This document shows, piece after piece, positions 22,265-33,154 of a stretch of DNA of 64,000 nucleotides. Each line of letters starts with the position of its first letter. Positions within the stretch are counted from its first letter, which is position 1. The stretch comes from Metellina segmentata (taxonomy: Eukaryota; Arthropoda; Arachnida; Araneae; Tetragnathidae): assembly GCA_947359465.1 (NCBI GenBank), contig OX375882.1:57653031-57717030 (forward strand). The letters are read 5' to 3'. The notes under the pieces were generated by a model. It saw only the letters and a list, made by a program, of their open reading frames with translations, had not been told where the DNA came from and made no database searches. Both the position numbers and the translations under genes were made by a program.

Positions 22265-23735
22265 ACTAGGGGACTCCGCCCCTTGCTCGCTTAAGCTCGC
22301 CAACCAACATTCCTTTCGCAGAGTGAAACTATCTGAATAATTTGTATTATCCTGATTTCACTTTCCGGTCCATGACGTCACAGTGAGGGCTTCGCCCTCT
22401 GCTTGTTTACGCTCGTCGATCCAGGGGATTGCTACGCAATCCCGTTTGGTTTGCTTCGCAAACCAATACTGCTTTCGCAAGTGATTTAACTTTTTTTTTT
22501 GCTTTAACACTTAATGCACCCTAAACTAATAGCCTCATCAGTAAAAAATCTTCTGCATCTTGTTCCCTGTATAATTTTAAGTAAACCGTGTTTATCTCCA
22601 AACTTTACGTATCTTCGTACTTTGTACTTTCTTGGTAAACTGTCTGGGAACAGAGGGAAAAAAGCGAGCCTTTTTCCTCGCCAAATAAAAAGAAATCGTT
22701 TGTATGGCAGTTATTGCTACGATAAATTTGATATCTGGCAAACCCGATGGTCAAAAATGCAACCCACTATTGCTTGCGGAACCTGCTATGCGAACTGAAA
22801 AATACGAAATTTGTGTCACCAACTTTTGATTGCATCGAATTTATTTATAAACCAATTTTTAAAATAATTGTACCGTAAGAAAGAGTACATTCTGAGGTAT
22901 ACTGCGATATTTTCAAAATTAAAAACTAACAGTAATACGATATAGATATGACAGTTTTAGTTTTGTATCGGAAATTATGATCTGAAAGTTCCGAAAATTG
23001 TATGACCAACTTTTAATTGCCTCGATTTTATTTATTAACTAATTTGAAAAATAATTGTACCATAAGAAAGAATGTAATATAATGTATTCAGTGATGTTCT
23101 CAAATTTAAAAAATAATGGTTTTTGCTGTAGATATAACGATTTTAACAAGAAGTAACGAAAATATCCAAAGATTCCGAATTTTGTGTGACCAACTTTTGA
23201 TCGCATCCAATTTAATTATTAACCGATTTCAAAAATATTAGTACTGTAAGAAATAGTACATTCTGAGGTATACTGCGATATTTTAAAAATTAAAAACTAA
23301 TAGTAATAAGATATAGATACGGCAGTTTTAAAAAAAAGTTACAAAAATGTCCCGATTTTTCTCGAATTAAAAAATAATAATATCAAGAAACAAATTGAAA
23401 TTAAAAAAAAGAAAAACTCGACGAGATGCAAAAATTTACGTTGAGAGGTACTCTTAAAAAAAACTCACGGCTGAAGACTGAAAATTTGTATGTGTTTTGC
23501 TCACTCGCGGAAGAAATTTCGCCTTTTCAATTTTGACAGTTAATAAACTCTAAACTAATAGCCGCATCGGAAAAAAATCTTAATAATTGTCCATCGAATA
23601 CGATGAAGAACAAACCATGTTTTTTTTCCGATCAGTACTTTCTCGGGAAACCGTTTAAGAATCGAGCTAAACAACACAGTTTTCAATCCTGCGGCGTCGG
23701 CTGCGGCGGCGGTAACATTTTTTTAATATAGAGAG
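22265..23735 (+). mobile_element. Interspersed element family H, long copy with 5' hairpin cluster
   Basis: The 5' end contains CTAGGGGACTCCGCCCC and then three short perfect hairpins with three-base loops: GAGGGC-TTC-GCCCTC (22385-22399), GGGATTGC-TAC-GCAATCCC (22425-22443) and GGTTTGC-TTC-GCAAACC (22448-22464). The middle carries three 185-bp direct repeats (separate entry). The 3' 325 bp match window positions 1-330. A block like the 3' end (CCTAAACTAATAGCCTCATC) also occurs internally near 22520. No protein homology. Whether 5' and 3' parts form one element is inferred from adjacency. Confidence 0.55.
22800..23372 (+). repeat. Three tandem units of about 185 bp inside family H
   Basis: ACCAACTTTTGATTGCATCG-type landmarks occur at 22818, 23005 and 23189. 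Each is followed by AATAATTGTACCGTAAGAAA-like and GATATAGATA-type blocks. Units 1 and 3 share CATTCTGAGGTATACTGCGA exactly. Confidence 0.85.
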
Positions 23736-23739
23736 AAAG

Positions 23740-25500
23740 TTTCCAAGAGAGAAACATAAGGTGCTGAAATCTATATCTCCACAATGTGATAAATTGTCTG
23801 ATGCGACTGACTGGGTTTACCCACCATATACTATAATAAAGTCTAGTTATGGGCTCTGCAACAAAACCTCTATGCATTTTAATACATGGAGAAATCACCA
23901 ATTATTAAAGAAAAACAGCTATTTCAGTCAAGTCGCCTCCCAACACCTACCAAACTCCAATATCGAGCTTCACTCACTGCAATGTTGCTTGAATCCTGCG
24001 GAGGGACTCTCTGGGGTTCACTTCCACTTTAACTTAAATTGTCAAGTCAACAAGAAATATTTTGTCTCTGAACACTCCAGGCAACTAACCTTGGAAAATT
24101 TAAGTCACATACCTAATAATACCACTAAGATCTATACTGACGGCAGTAACATAGACGACCTTGCAAGTTATGGCATTTTTATTGAGACTCCTCGAGGCAA
24201 TCGTCGTAATATACAAATTTCTGTGCGGTCTTCAGAAGCGAATTGATTGCAATAGACCTGGGACTCGAGGCTATTCTCTCTGAGAAGGATTATGGCGACT
24301 GATGGATTTTATCTGATAGCCGCTGCTCTCTCCACCAGCTTGATAACTGGATTCTAGCAGGCGAAAGGACCAGTATCTCTATCCTGCTTAACCATCCAGC
24401 GGTTGCACGTATGTGGGAGATACACTAGAGTTGATTTTAGTTATAGATTTTTGGTCCAAATAGCGCTACGAATATTAGCTTTTGGCTGTTCCTCCCGCTC
24501 ACTTAGAATTACTTTCAGTCATTTGAATTCTGATGTGTTAATAGGTCTCCTGCAGATCCGTCATTTCTATTTAACATACACGCTCGACCGTTAAGGTTAG
24601 TTTTTATTATATCTGTTTTTTAAGTTACAAGAAATCTTTATTGTGTTATTTATTGATTTATTATGTTACTTAAATGTAAATTATTCATTAATTATATCGA
24701 CAATTTCATTCCTTTAATTTTGATCTCATTTATACAATTCTTTGGGCATTTAAATGGTTTTGATGTGTTTTTTTTTAACATTATTTCTCTCTATTATATG
24801 ATAAATAAAGAAATAATATCGAAAATTGAATAGTATTTCTTTAAATAATTCGTACTGATATTATTTAAAGCAAAATTTCACTAAATACACCATTTACATT
24901 TAATTTTGCATTTTAAAATAATGTATCTAAGAAATACCCACGACCTTTCACGTTGGTGCGGAGGGCGCGACCGCTGGAAGGTTAAGCTAAAACTGATCTC
25001 CAAAAATCATGATATCCGTTTACAGTGGATCCCTTCTCATGTGGAAATTCAAGTTAATGAATTGGCGGATAAACTTGTTAAAGAGGGTTGTAGTCAGTCA
25101 ATTCCCTTTTCTACCGCCTTGACATTTCTGTAATTATATTCATGAGGAAAATCAAAAATTTTGTTGGAGTGGAGAGAGAACCTCACCCATCCTTTGTATA
25201 TGGGTAAAAATCCGGGATTGACCCTAGTTCTCCCGTGTGACAGAAGCTCCCGGGCTGCTCTTTCTAGACTTGCGATCGGTCACATCAAGTGCCTCTCCTT
25301 CATCGAGGTTTTCGTCATCTGCACCAAGTGCCTCAACCATCAAGCTTCTGCAGAGCATCTAATGGATTGCATGGGACTCTCCAGGGGGGGGGACATCTAT
25401 CGCGATCCACTTCTGTGCTCGACTTCTTGCGAGTCAACGGTCTTATGGAACTTGCCTGACTTCGTAAGGCACCGGAGGATAAGCAACAACAGCAGCAACC
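23740..25500 (+). pseudogene. Non-LTR retrotransposon ORF2 3' part (RNase H domain), broken
   Basis: The first part carries the RNase H opening KIYTDGSNIDDLASYGIFIE (Asp of YTDGS is a metal ligand). It shifts frame near 24240 and continues as IDLGLEAILSEKDYGD and WILSDSRCSLHQLDNWI. A 590-bp MITE then interrupts it. The frame resumes as KLISKNHDIRLQWIPSHVE and NELADKLVKEG, the C-terminal RNase H motif. Downstream are NPGLTLVLPCDRSSRAALSR, IGHIKCLSF, a Cys-rich CTKCLNHQASAEHLMDCMG segment and the IYRDPLL block typical of jockey/I-type ORF2 tails. The reverse transcriptase and endonuclease are absent, so this is 5'-truncated. There are several stops and frameshifts, one at a G run near 25385. 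Confidence 0.88.
24392..24981. mobile_element. TTAA-flanked MITE (590 bp) inserted in the RNase H pseudogene
   Basis: The ends are CCATCCAGCGGTTGC and, read inward from the right, CCTTCCAGCGGTCGC: inverted repeats of 15 bp with two mismatches. The flanks are TTAA at 24388-24391 and 24982-24985. Joining the flanks through a single TTAA brings the RNase H reading frame back without a gap, which defines both borders exactly. TTAA targeting and exact-excision style point to the piggyBac superfamily. There is no coding sequence inside and the interior is very AT-rich. Confidence 0.9.
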
Positions 25501-25560
25501 CACTGCCTTGCAACCTGTGAGTCGGCGGCGCAGGTTCGATTTTTTCATGGGTGGATATTT
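25496..25560 (+). mobile_element. SINE-C head fragment
   Basis: TGCAACCTGTGAGTCGGCGG then GCGCAGGTTCGATT gives a clear B-box, matching the head of SINE-C at 14317 (minus strand). It abuts the end of the ORF2 remnant. Confidence 0.6.
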
Positions 25561-25667
25561 TCCCTGCAATTTATATGAAATTGCAGCTTGCACTTATAGC
25601 TCATGTACCAAACAATTCCGACATATAACCAACCAAAATGTCTTTAAAACTTTAATGTTCTTATGCC

Positions 25668-25746
25668 ACTCTATCGGTCTAGTGGCCACGGCTTCTAGAT
25701 CGAAAGGCTTCTCGATCGATCTTGGGTTCAGGTTTAGATTTTTGTC
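25668..25746 (+). mobile_element. SINE-A-like tRNA head fragment
   Basis: CTATCGGTCTAGTGGCCACG resembles the CCGGTCTAGCGGTCAAGG head of SINE-A, followed by a tRNA-like arm and a weak B-box (GGTTCAGGTTT). Only the head is recognisable. Confidence 0.5.
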
Positions 25747-25984
25747 CGCCTAGAATGAATACATCTAGGATCTATTTTTAAATGGGTTGCACCTCGATTA
25801 TGTGATAGTATGTAAGGTACAACGTGAAACCACTTCCTTCTGTGCATCAAAGTAACGCCATGTGGTTCACAACTACGTCTAATTGGCCTGGCATTAGTAC
25901 ATAAATAATACAATATAACTTTATTCAAGGATTTAGAAGTACCAAATATATTTTATGATTTTTTTTTCATCGTAATGACTATTT

Positions 25985-26061
25985 ATCTCGTCCATCAAGA
26001 TCTGGTCACTTTTTGTTTAATGTCTAGATACCTCTTCGAGACATCCACCAGGAAGGTTTTA
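25985..26061 (-). mobile_element. TTAA-palindrome MITE, copy 2 (partial)
   Basis: Contains ATCTCGTCCATCAAGATCTG, GATACCTCTTCGAGACATCC and the A-type end ACCAGGAAGGTTTTAA. The other terminus is not identifiable. Confidence 0.65.
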
Positions 26062-26984
26062 AACGTGTAAATTATTTCAAATAATTATTTATCATTAACA
26101 CCGTATGTTTCTCTTGAAATTTGATGATTTGATAGACATGCCTGAGCCAGCATCTTAGAGAAAAGAAAAGCAAACAGAAACCAGTTAACTAAAAACTTCT
26201 CCGGAAAACTTTTTTCCAAAATGGCTCGAACCTTCTATTACATGCTCTTCACTGTTATGAAAAACTGAACGAAAAGTCGTGTCCAAAAATAAACCTGGAA
26301 ACAAATCTTATATCTTTTTTCACTAATTTAGAATTGCTAAAATTATCATTTCTTCCAAATTAAAATGAGTAAATAACTTTAAATAATTTAGATAGAGGGC
26401 TTCATCAGTTGCAGCGAACGTTTACTCATCACGATTAGATAATTTGGTAATTATTCAATTATTCTCAGAGCGTTTCTAACTTTTTTTAGTGTCAAGAAAA
26501 ACAAATGCAAACTTCTTCGAAAAACATTTCCTCCAAATTGCGCGAATCTTTCATTTCGTCCTCTTTACTATCGTAACACAAACCAACAACAAAACTTAAA
26601 TTTTCCTCACGTTTTTAAAATTATCAAATGTATTCTACTTTGCACTAACTTCAACTTCGTGAATAGTTTCAAGCAATTTACCTGCTTTATTCATAAACAG
26701 CAGTGTAGGTTCTCATCAAAATTCGATAACTTGGCAGACATGCCATTCTACTCAGCGTCTCAAATTATTTTTAGAGTTAAGAAAAACAACACTTATTTAT
26801 CAATAGCAGTGCACGTTTTCTCATCCCAATTTGATAATTTGATATGCTATTTCTCGCATAATATTGAACCTTAAATCTCTTTTCGGTCTCTAAAAAGCGA
26901 AGAAAAACAAACCCAGAGAGAGAGAGAAATCATTCAACTCAAACCTTCTCTCAAGAACTTTTCTTCTCGTATGGCTCGAATCTA

Positions 26985-27198
26985 TTAATCCTAGTGGTTG
27001 CTTTTGCGACTAGGTATTTCGTTACTAGCAAAACTGACTAGATATTGATTGACTTCTCGTCATTTGATGAAAACTATCCAGATATCGATCTCGTCATGAT
27101 AAAAAATCGCCAATATCTTGATGAGATATCTCATAAATCGAAAAATTGATCAGATCTTGATAGACGAAACGCCTCGTCAAAACTATTTGAAGGGGTAA
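26985..27198 (+). mobile_element. TTAA-palindrome MITE, copy 3
   Basis: Left end TTAATCCTAGTGGTTGCTTT (A type). Internal units include ACTGACTAGATATTGATTGA, GATATCGATCTCGTCATGA and TTGATGAGATATCTCAT. Right end CCTCGTCAAAACTATTTGAA then GGGGTAA (B type). The right TTAA is mutated. Confidence 0.75.
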
Positions 27199-27514
27199 TA
27201 TTTACTCTTTAATATAGGAGTTAAAAATAAACCAAGAAAGAACATTTTAATTCATACTTATTATTTTAGATTTGTCGAATTTATACAGATTTATTTCAAC
27301 GTAAAAAACGTACCTACTCTTGCAATCGCCAACTCTCTTTAGAATCAAACATGCTTTATTTTTCAACAGTAGTGTAGCTTTCCTCACCGCAGTTGGATAA
27401 TTTAGTAGATATGCTACTACGCGCAACACACCTATCGGGCTCTTTAGAGTAAAAAAAACAAACTAAGAGGGAAATGCATTGACCTTAAAACTTCTCACCA
27501 AGAACCTATCTACC

Positions 27515-27684
27515 CGAATATCCAGATGACGAGATATCGCGTCATGTTATTGGCGATTTTTCAATTATAACGAAATAAGGATCTGGTCAGTTTTCTTTCA
27601 AAGATACAGTCTTGTCATTAAAAAAATTTAGGATCTTGATATTCGAGATATATCGTCGAAACCACTTCACTTGGAAGGTTGAAA
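27515..27684 (+). mobile_element. TTAA-palindrome MITE, copy 4
   Basis: Contains GATGACGAGATATCGCGTCA, GGATCTGGTCAG, GGATCTTGAT and ATTCGAGATATATCGTCGAA, then ACCACTTCACTTGGAAGGTT (B-type end). The left end is degraded. Confidence 0.7.
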
Positions 27685-28439
27685 AGTGCTCATACTATTC
27701 GTAGTATAAAACAAACCAAGAAATTAGCTTTAAAATTTTACTTGTTATTTTAGAATGGTCAAATCTATTCAAATTTCTTTCAACCTAAAATTTGTTAAAT
27801 TCCTTCAAACAATTTATCATCAGCAGCGTAGATTTTCTCACAACAATTCGATAATTTGGTAGACATGTTGGCCACTTGGAAGGTTGATACGGGCTCTTCG
27901 CGTGGTAAAAAACAAATCAAGAAATATACTTTATATTTTTACTCACTATTGTAGAATGGTCAAATGTATTCCCATTCATGTCACCCTAAAATTTGTCAAA
28001 TTCTTTCAACTAATTTATCATCATCAGCGTAGGTTGTCTCACCCCAATTAAAAATTTTGGTAGCCATGTTGGCCACTTGGAACAATGATACGTACTCTTC
28101 ACTAATATGGTAAAAAAGAAACCAAGAAATATACTTTATGTTTTTACTCGCTATTTTAGAATGGTTAAATATATTCCAATTTCTTTCACATTAAAATTTG
28201 TTACAATCCTTCAAACAAGTTAACAGTTGCAGCGTAGGTTTTCTCTCCACAATTCGATAATTTGGTAGACATGCTACTCCACGCAGCATATCGAGCTCTT
28301 TAGAATCAAGAAAAACAAAACAAGAAAGAAATCATTCAACTCAAAACTTCTCCCAAGAACATTTCTTTCCGAATGGCGCGAATCTTTTATTACGTGATCT
28401 TCACTATCTCCGGGCTGGACCGAGTAAATGCCCAAGTAA

Positions 28440-28770
28440 TCACGGCTACTTTATCCCCACCCCGTTGTTATCCCCTCCACCCCCTCCTCCTGGTTACAAC
28501 TCGATCTGCGAGCTCAGCTTGAGTGGCACGAGGCGAGATAAAAATCCCGGTTGTAAGCATCCCGTTCCCGATCTCCCGGAAAAAAGAGAGAGGGAGCTTT
28601 GGACAAGTTCCAAAGTCCTGTGGGAAAACGGATTTAGAGACAGCTTATGTTTGTTCGAGTGTTTAATTGACAGGGTTCGTCGGAATTTCGGACTTAATTT
28701 GGGGGGCATGTGCTCATTGTGGCAGACGCCGTTGTTCACTGGGTGGAGAAATCCGTACACTAACGATTGC
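28440..28770. other. G+C-richer unique island
   Basis: Open on both strands for about 100 codons (28465-28818 plus, 28494-28811 minus), but neither product resembles a known protein. C-rich CCCCTCCACCCCCTCCTCC-like run near 28470. Confidence 0.35.
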
Positions 28771-29214
28771 TTAATCCTCAAGTGGCTTCGACGAGATATA
28801 CTATCCATCAAGGTCTGACCAATTTTGCTAATGAAGACATCTCGTCACCAGGGTATTGCCAATTTTGTAAGTGATGTCGAAATCAAGATCTGGTCAATTT
28901 TCTTCTAATTATGAGATATCTCGTCTATCAAGATCTGGTCAATTTTCTTCTAATACTGAGATATCTCGTCTATCAAGATCTGGTCAGTTTTCTTCCAATG
29001 ACAAGATTTCTCGTCTATTAAGATCTGGACAGTTTTCTTCTAATAATGAGATACCTCGCCTATCAAGATCTGGTCAGTTTTCTTCTAATAACGAGTTATC
29101 TGGTCTATCAGGAACTGGTCACTTTTTTTCTAATGACAAGTTATATCGTCTATCAAGATCTGTTTTCTTCTAATGACGAGATACCTTGTCAAGATAACTA
29201 TCAGAAGGGATAAC
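28771..29214 (-). mobile_element. TTAA-palindrome MITE, copy 5, with perfect 45-bp period
   Basis: Left end TTAATCCTCAAGTGGCTTCG (B type); right end GATAACTATCAGAAGGGATA (A type, TTAA mutated). Inside, TCAAGATCTGGTCA-type starts occur at 28883, 28928, 28973, 29018, 29063, 29108 and 29153: six consecutive steps of exactly 45 bp. Each unit has one AGATCTGGTCA motif and one GA-GAGATATCTCGTC palindrome variant. Because 45 is a multiple of three, the plus strand stays open and would encode a 15-residue SRSGQFSSN-type repeat. I regard that as a by-product, since no start context or homology supports it. Confidence 0.9.
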
Positions 29215-29479
29215 AAATTACAGCAAAGTGTGAACTAGGTAATATGAAAATCTTAGCCAAATTCAAAGTCAACGGTTTATATAAAAGCCTGAAAAGACGA
29301 CTAACCAAGATGAGAATAAGGTAAAACGAGAGTCAAGTTATACTGGTGTGCGAAACTTAAACCTGTCATCTTCGCGATATTTCCGAGAAGTGCAATAGTG
29401 CTTTTACTGCACAATAAACGTAATGGCTCAATTACAACATCAATTAGTTGGAAGAATCCATGAATTCTTAAATTAATTT

Positions 29480-31000
29480 TTCAATATTAGGTATTTCTTG
29501 AATATTTTCACAGTTGTGAACAGGAACTTCCTGAACCAATATTTACCTATGCGAAATTCGTTGATGGACCTTCTTGAAAGTCGATACCTAAGTCAACATT
29601 TAATCAACTATCATCAGAAGTTTTTAATGTATAAACCAGAAAAATATTCCACACAAGGCAGAAAATCGAATCGAAGATCCAAACTGAACTTGAAATCATT
29701 CGGGCTAACTTTCATTCCAAAATGAATTGCTACACGACTCCTCTTCTGGACAGTCTATAAGTCGCTTAGGAGATCAGCTTACAATGAATTACAAAACATT
29801 TCTACACATACATAAAATTTGCTCAAGTGTATACAAATAACCTCATAAATGTTCAGTATTCATTGAATATTTTTTACAATGGGAAACTTGTGTCATAAAA
29901 TACATAAAAACAAACACAAGTTTTGTTGATGGCACGCTAAAGTCAACATTTTATCAACCACGAAAACATCAAATGTTTCTGATGTGCAAACTCCAAAAAA
30001 CATCACACAAATCTAGATAAACAGGACCCGAATTAAAAGAACCCACCATTTCAAAGAATTCACAGAAGTATCAAACTAAGCTTCATACAACTCGGGCTTA
30101 CTTTCCTCCAATGATGGATGGTTTCACGACTCCTCTCCTCGGATATTCTAAGTCACTTAGGAGAGCAGTAGGTAATAAACCATGAACTGTAATACACATA
30201 ATTTGTTCACGCGTGTAAAAGTAACTTTTCAATTTTTAACAATGATAGAAAATATTTCACAATGAGGAACTGGTACTTCATGAAATACTAAAAAACACCA
30301 ATTTTGTTGATGGACCCAGAATCCTCTTGACCATTCAAACTAAAGTTAACATTTAATCAACATCGACAGCATGAAAAGTTTCCGATGTCCAAACATCAAA
30401 AAATTCCGCACAAACCACAAAAAAGGACCCGAATTAAAAGAAGCCACCATTTCAAATAATTCACAGAAGTATCAAACTAAGTTTAATACAACTCTGGCTC
30501 ACTTTCCTGCGATGACGAATGGCATCGCGACTCCTCTCCTCGGACATTCCAAGTCACTTAGGAGAGCAGTAGGTAATAAACCATGAACTGAAATACACAT
30601 AATTTGTTCAAGCGTGTAAAAGTAACTCTTCAATTTTTAACAATGATAGAAAATATTTCACAATGGGGAATTGGTACTTCATGAAATACTAAGAAACACC
30701 AATTTTGTTGATGGATCCAGAATCCTCTTGACCATCCAAACTAAAGTTAACATTTAATCAACCCCGACAGCATGAAAAGTTTCCGATGTCCAAACTTCAA
30801 AAAACTCCGCACAAAGCACAAAAAAGGACGCGAATTAAAAGAACCCACCATTTCGAAGAATTCACAAAAGTGTCAAACTAAGCTTAATACAACTCGGGCT
30901 CACTTTCCTGCGATGACGGATGGCATCGCGACTCCTCTCCTCGGACCGTCCAAAAGTCACTTAGGAGAGCGACAACGAAAAAAAGAGTCGCCGAACAGCA
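29480..31000 (+). repeat. Tandem array, four units of about 400 bp
   Basis: Landmarks such as AGTTTCCGATGTCCAAAC recur near 29617 (diverged), 29968, 30371 and 30772. Units share TTGTTGATGGA, GTCAACATTTAATCAAC, CAGAAGTATCAAACTAAG and CGACTCCTCTCCTCGGA followed by AAGTCACTTAGGAGA. The last two units are the most alike. Open frames of 71 and 102 codons (30371-30586, 30772-31080) begin at the same ATG in units 3 and 4 (MKSFRCPN). They diverge by frame-breaking indels, and unit 2 is closed, so coding is unlikely. Confidence 0.85.
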
Positions 31001-31080
31001 AATCCATTGCTCAAGGAGCATTCATTTTCTCTCCAATCGACATCCCGGGGATCGGGAATTCCTTTTATGAGCGACCATGA

Positions 31081-31545
31081 ATGGATGGATCCTCGAGAAA
31101 GATCACCCAAAACGACTGCGCTAAAGGGGACTTTCTACATCCCGCAGGAAGTGAAGAGGTAATAAACGACCAAAAGTCGCAGGTGTTACGTGGCTTTCAA
31201 TTATGAGGCGACTACTAGTGTGCCTTGTTACTGCGGCCTCGTTCAATATATACTGGAATTATTGGAGATTCACGGAAGGCTTAGGAATGGTAGTGAGTAG
31301 AGGATTTGCAGCATTTGATTTCCAGAAAAAAGGAACATTGTAGGGAATTTAACGGCTTTTAGAAACCCAATCTAGCGCTTTTACAATCTTTATAAGACTA
31401 CAAAAATTTGATAGTTAAATTAAAAAAATTTAAATTAACCTTTTGACTACGGCTATAGATAAAACTGGCGCGATTCTTATAACTTTCAAGATACAACTGC
31501 TGCACTGGACATAGAAAATATTTAGTAACTTAACATTTAGGCTAA
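31081..31545. other. Unique DNA
   Basis: No homology or repeat seen. Confidence 0.4.
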
Positions 31546-31935
31546 GTTTCGTAAATACACAAAAGTTGAAGACAGTTTGGTACAGCAAATAATATGTTGC
31601 TGCTTTGTATTAGAGGATGGTTGGTTCATTTATAGAAAAAGGACTGTACTGGACGTAGTCTAAAGGTTAAGTTACTAAATATTTTTCCAGGTTTCGTAAA
31701 TACACATAAGTTGAAGATAGTTTGATATAGCAAATAATGTGTTGTGCTGCTTTAGTATAAGAGGATGGTTGGTTCATTTAAATAAAAAAGACTGTACTGT
31801 ACGAAGTCTAAAGGTTAAGTTACTAAATATGTTTTCCAGGTTTCGTAAATACAGATAAGTTGAAGATAGTTTGGTATAGCAAATAATGTGTCGTTGCATT
31901 AGTATAAGATGATGGTTGGTTCATTTAAAGAACAA
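31546..31935 (+). repeat. Three tandem units of about 147 bp
   Basis: GTTTCGTAAATACA starts units at 31546, 31691 and 31840. Shared blocks are AAGTTGAAGA-AGTTTG, GCAAATAAT-TGTTG, GGATGGTTGGTTCATTTA and AAAGGTTAAGTTACTAAATA. Confidence 0.9.
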
Positions 31936-32298
31936 TGCGTACAACACACCAATTGAATAAAGTAAAACAATGCAAAAGCTGAGCCAAACGCAAGATCAAA
32001 TAAAATTTTAAACATATTTTAAGTACAAAACGAATAAATGTATTTGTTTTAATAATTTTTAACCCTATTTCTCGGGTCTGTATTAATTAGTGTATTAACA
32101 TAATCAAGACGATTAACAATAAGACAAAATCGGATACCACATAACTTTTTCATACTAAACGGCTTAAAATTTTAATAGAAGTCAAGACAAAAGACCCGAC
32201 AGAAAGACCGGTTTTAACTTTAGATGAGTGTACAACTGGTAAGAAGTGTTTGGATCCTTTGGACAAAGAGAATGACTGTATCAATATATACATTACAT

Positions 32299-32451
32299 CA
32301 GGGCTCGAAATACCCGGGTGCACAGGTGCACTGTGCACATGAAAATACAATTGTGCACCTAATTTTTTCCCGCTAGGCACACCTGTGCACCTAATTTAAA
32401 AACTTAGGTGCACCTTGTGCACCTGTATTAAAAAATATATTTCGAGGCCTG
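32299..32451 (+). mobile_element. hAT-type MITE, copy 1 (153 bp)
   Basis: Ends CAGGGCTCGAAATA and, inward from the right, CAGGCCTCGAAATA: 14-bp inverted repeats with one mismatch. It is flanked by the 8-bp direct repeat CATTACAT at 32291-32298 and 32452-32459. Eight-bp duplications and CAGGG-type ends are diagnostic of the hAT superfamily. The interior is packed with GTGCACCT / AGGTGCAC motifs in both orientations (for example GGTGCACAGGTGCACTGTGC). No coding sequence. Confidence 0.93.
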
Positions 32452-32575
32452 CATTACATGCTTTGTTCTAATCAGGACATTGTTGGAATTAACAACGATC
32501 AGATTTACTAACGACCGAATGTAGCCACACAAAACGACACCACAGATTTATTTCTTATTTTCAGTCATGTATGTA

Positions 32576-33144
32576 CATTACCCCACAATAATGGACCGGG
32601 CAGCAAGATGTGGTGGTATACTGGAAAGAATACATGCTTTAATAGGGAGATGGGCCCTCAAGTGCTGCAATTACACTAGCAACCCTTTTGTGTATACTTT
32701 CAACAAGGTTTTGATTCACAGCTATGGGTATTAGTGTCCATTTCTGCTGCAAGAATGTCGCCCAGCTCAGCTGTAGATTTCGAACGCAGTTCTCAGGTCC
32801 GTAAGCGTCGCTCTAACTCGTCCCACAAAAGTTCTATGGAGTTTAGGTCGGGACTCTGGGCAATCCAGGGAAGATGTTTTGCATCCATATCTTGATGCCT
32901 CTGCTTGACAGAGGCTGCAACATGACACGTAGCATTTCCGTCCTGGAAGTAACATTCGTGAATTCCATAAAATTGCCATAGTGTAGGAAGAACCTGATTG
33001 TCTAAAATGTTCATGTAGGCGTCGGCGTTCAATTGACCAGGAACAACATGTATGTCCCAGGCCATACTACTAAAAATACCCCCAAACAAGTAGTCGGATT
33101 TTATGCAAATCCGCTGACGTCCGGACCATTATTGTAGAGTTGTG
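32576..33144 (-). mobile_element. Internally deleted Tc1-type element, copy 1 (569 bp)
   Basis: Left end CATTACCCCACAATAATGGA and inverse right end CACAACTCTACAATAATGGT, flanked by TA on both sides (32574-32575; 33145-33146). Only the C-terminal half of the transposase remains on the minus strand. It starts near the right end after a short leader, so the DNA-binding domain and the first catalytic Asp are missing. The copy at 41057 has the same deletion. Confidence 0.88.
32640..33089 (-). pseudogene. Tc1-type transposase C-terminal remnant
   Basis: MFGGIFSSMAWDIHVVPGQL, then LDNQVLPTLWQFYGIHECYF and QSPDLNSIELLWDELERRLR are the middle and end of a Tc1-type DDE domain. The second catalytic Asp position has become Gly (FQDGNATCH). 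The third catalytic Glu is kept in SIELLWDEL. A stop follows RLRT near 32793, and after it the frame continues in pieces (VESI, RVASVIAALEG-type) to the left inverted repeat. Confidence 0.88.
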
Positions 33145-33154
33145 TATTTTTAGG

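Larger units (their letters stand above)
26100..28420 (+). repeat. Old tandem array of about 200-300-bp units, interrupted by two MITEs
   Basis: The motif GATAATTTGGTAGACATGCT and variants recur near 26129, 26438, 26723, 26832, 27397, 27850, 28045 and 28256. In most units this is followed by a GAAAAACAAA-AAGA block and AACTTCTC-AAGAAC-TTTC. Larger spacings are explained by the insertions at 26985 and 27515. Units are strongly diverged. The 28-kb units near 27700-28200 are more alike, with spacing of about 200 bp. Confidence 0.75.

Noticed and set aside
28871..29173. 100-codon frame of 15-residue SRSGQFSSN repeats, resembling a repetitive protein
   Set aside because: It follows from the 45-bp period being divisible by three. 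The other copies of the same element are not open, and both ends are transposon termini.
28883..29197. CRISPR-like array of palindromic repeats
   Set aside because: The 45-bp units are similar over their whole length, with no unique spacers. The element is a TTAA-bounded mobile element in animal DNA.
30371..31080. Two similar frames starting MKSFRCPN as a duplicated gene
   Set aside because: They are parts of a four-unit tandem array. The older units are closed and the frames differ by frame-breaking indels.
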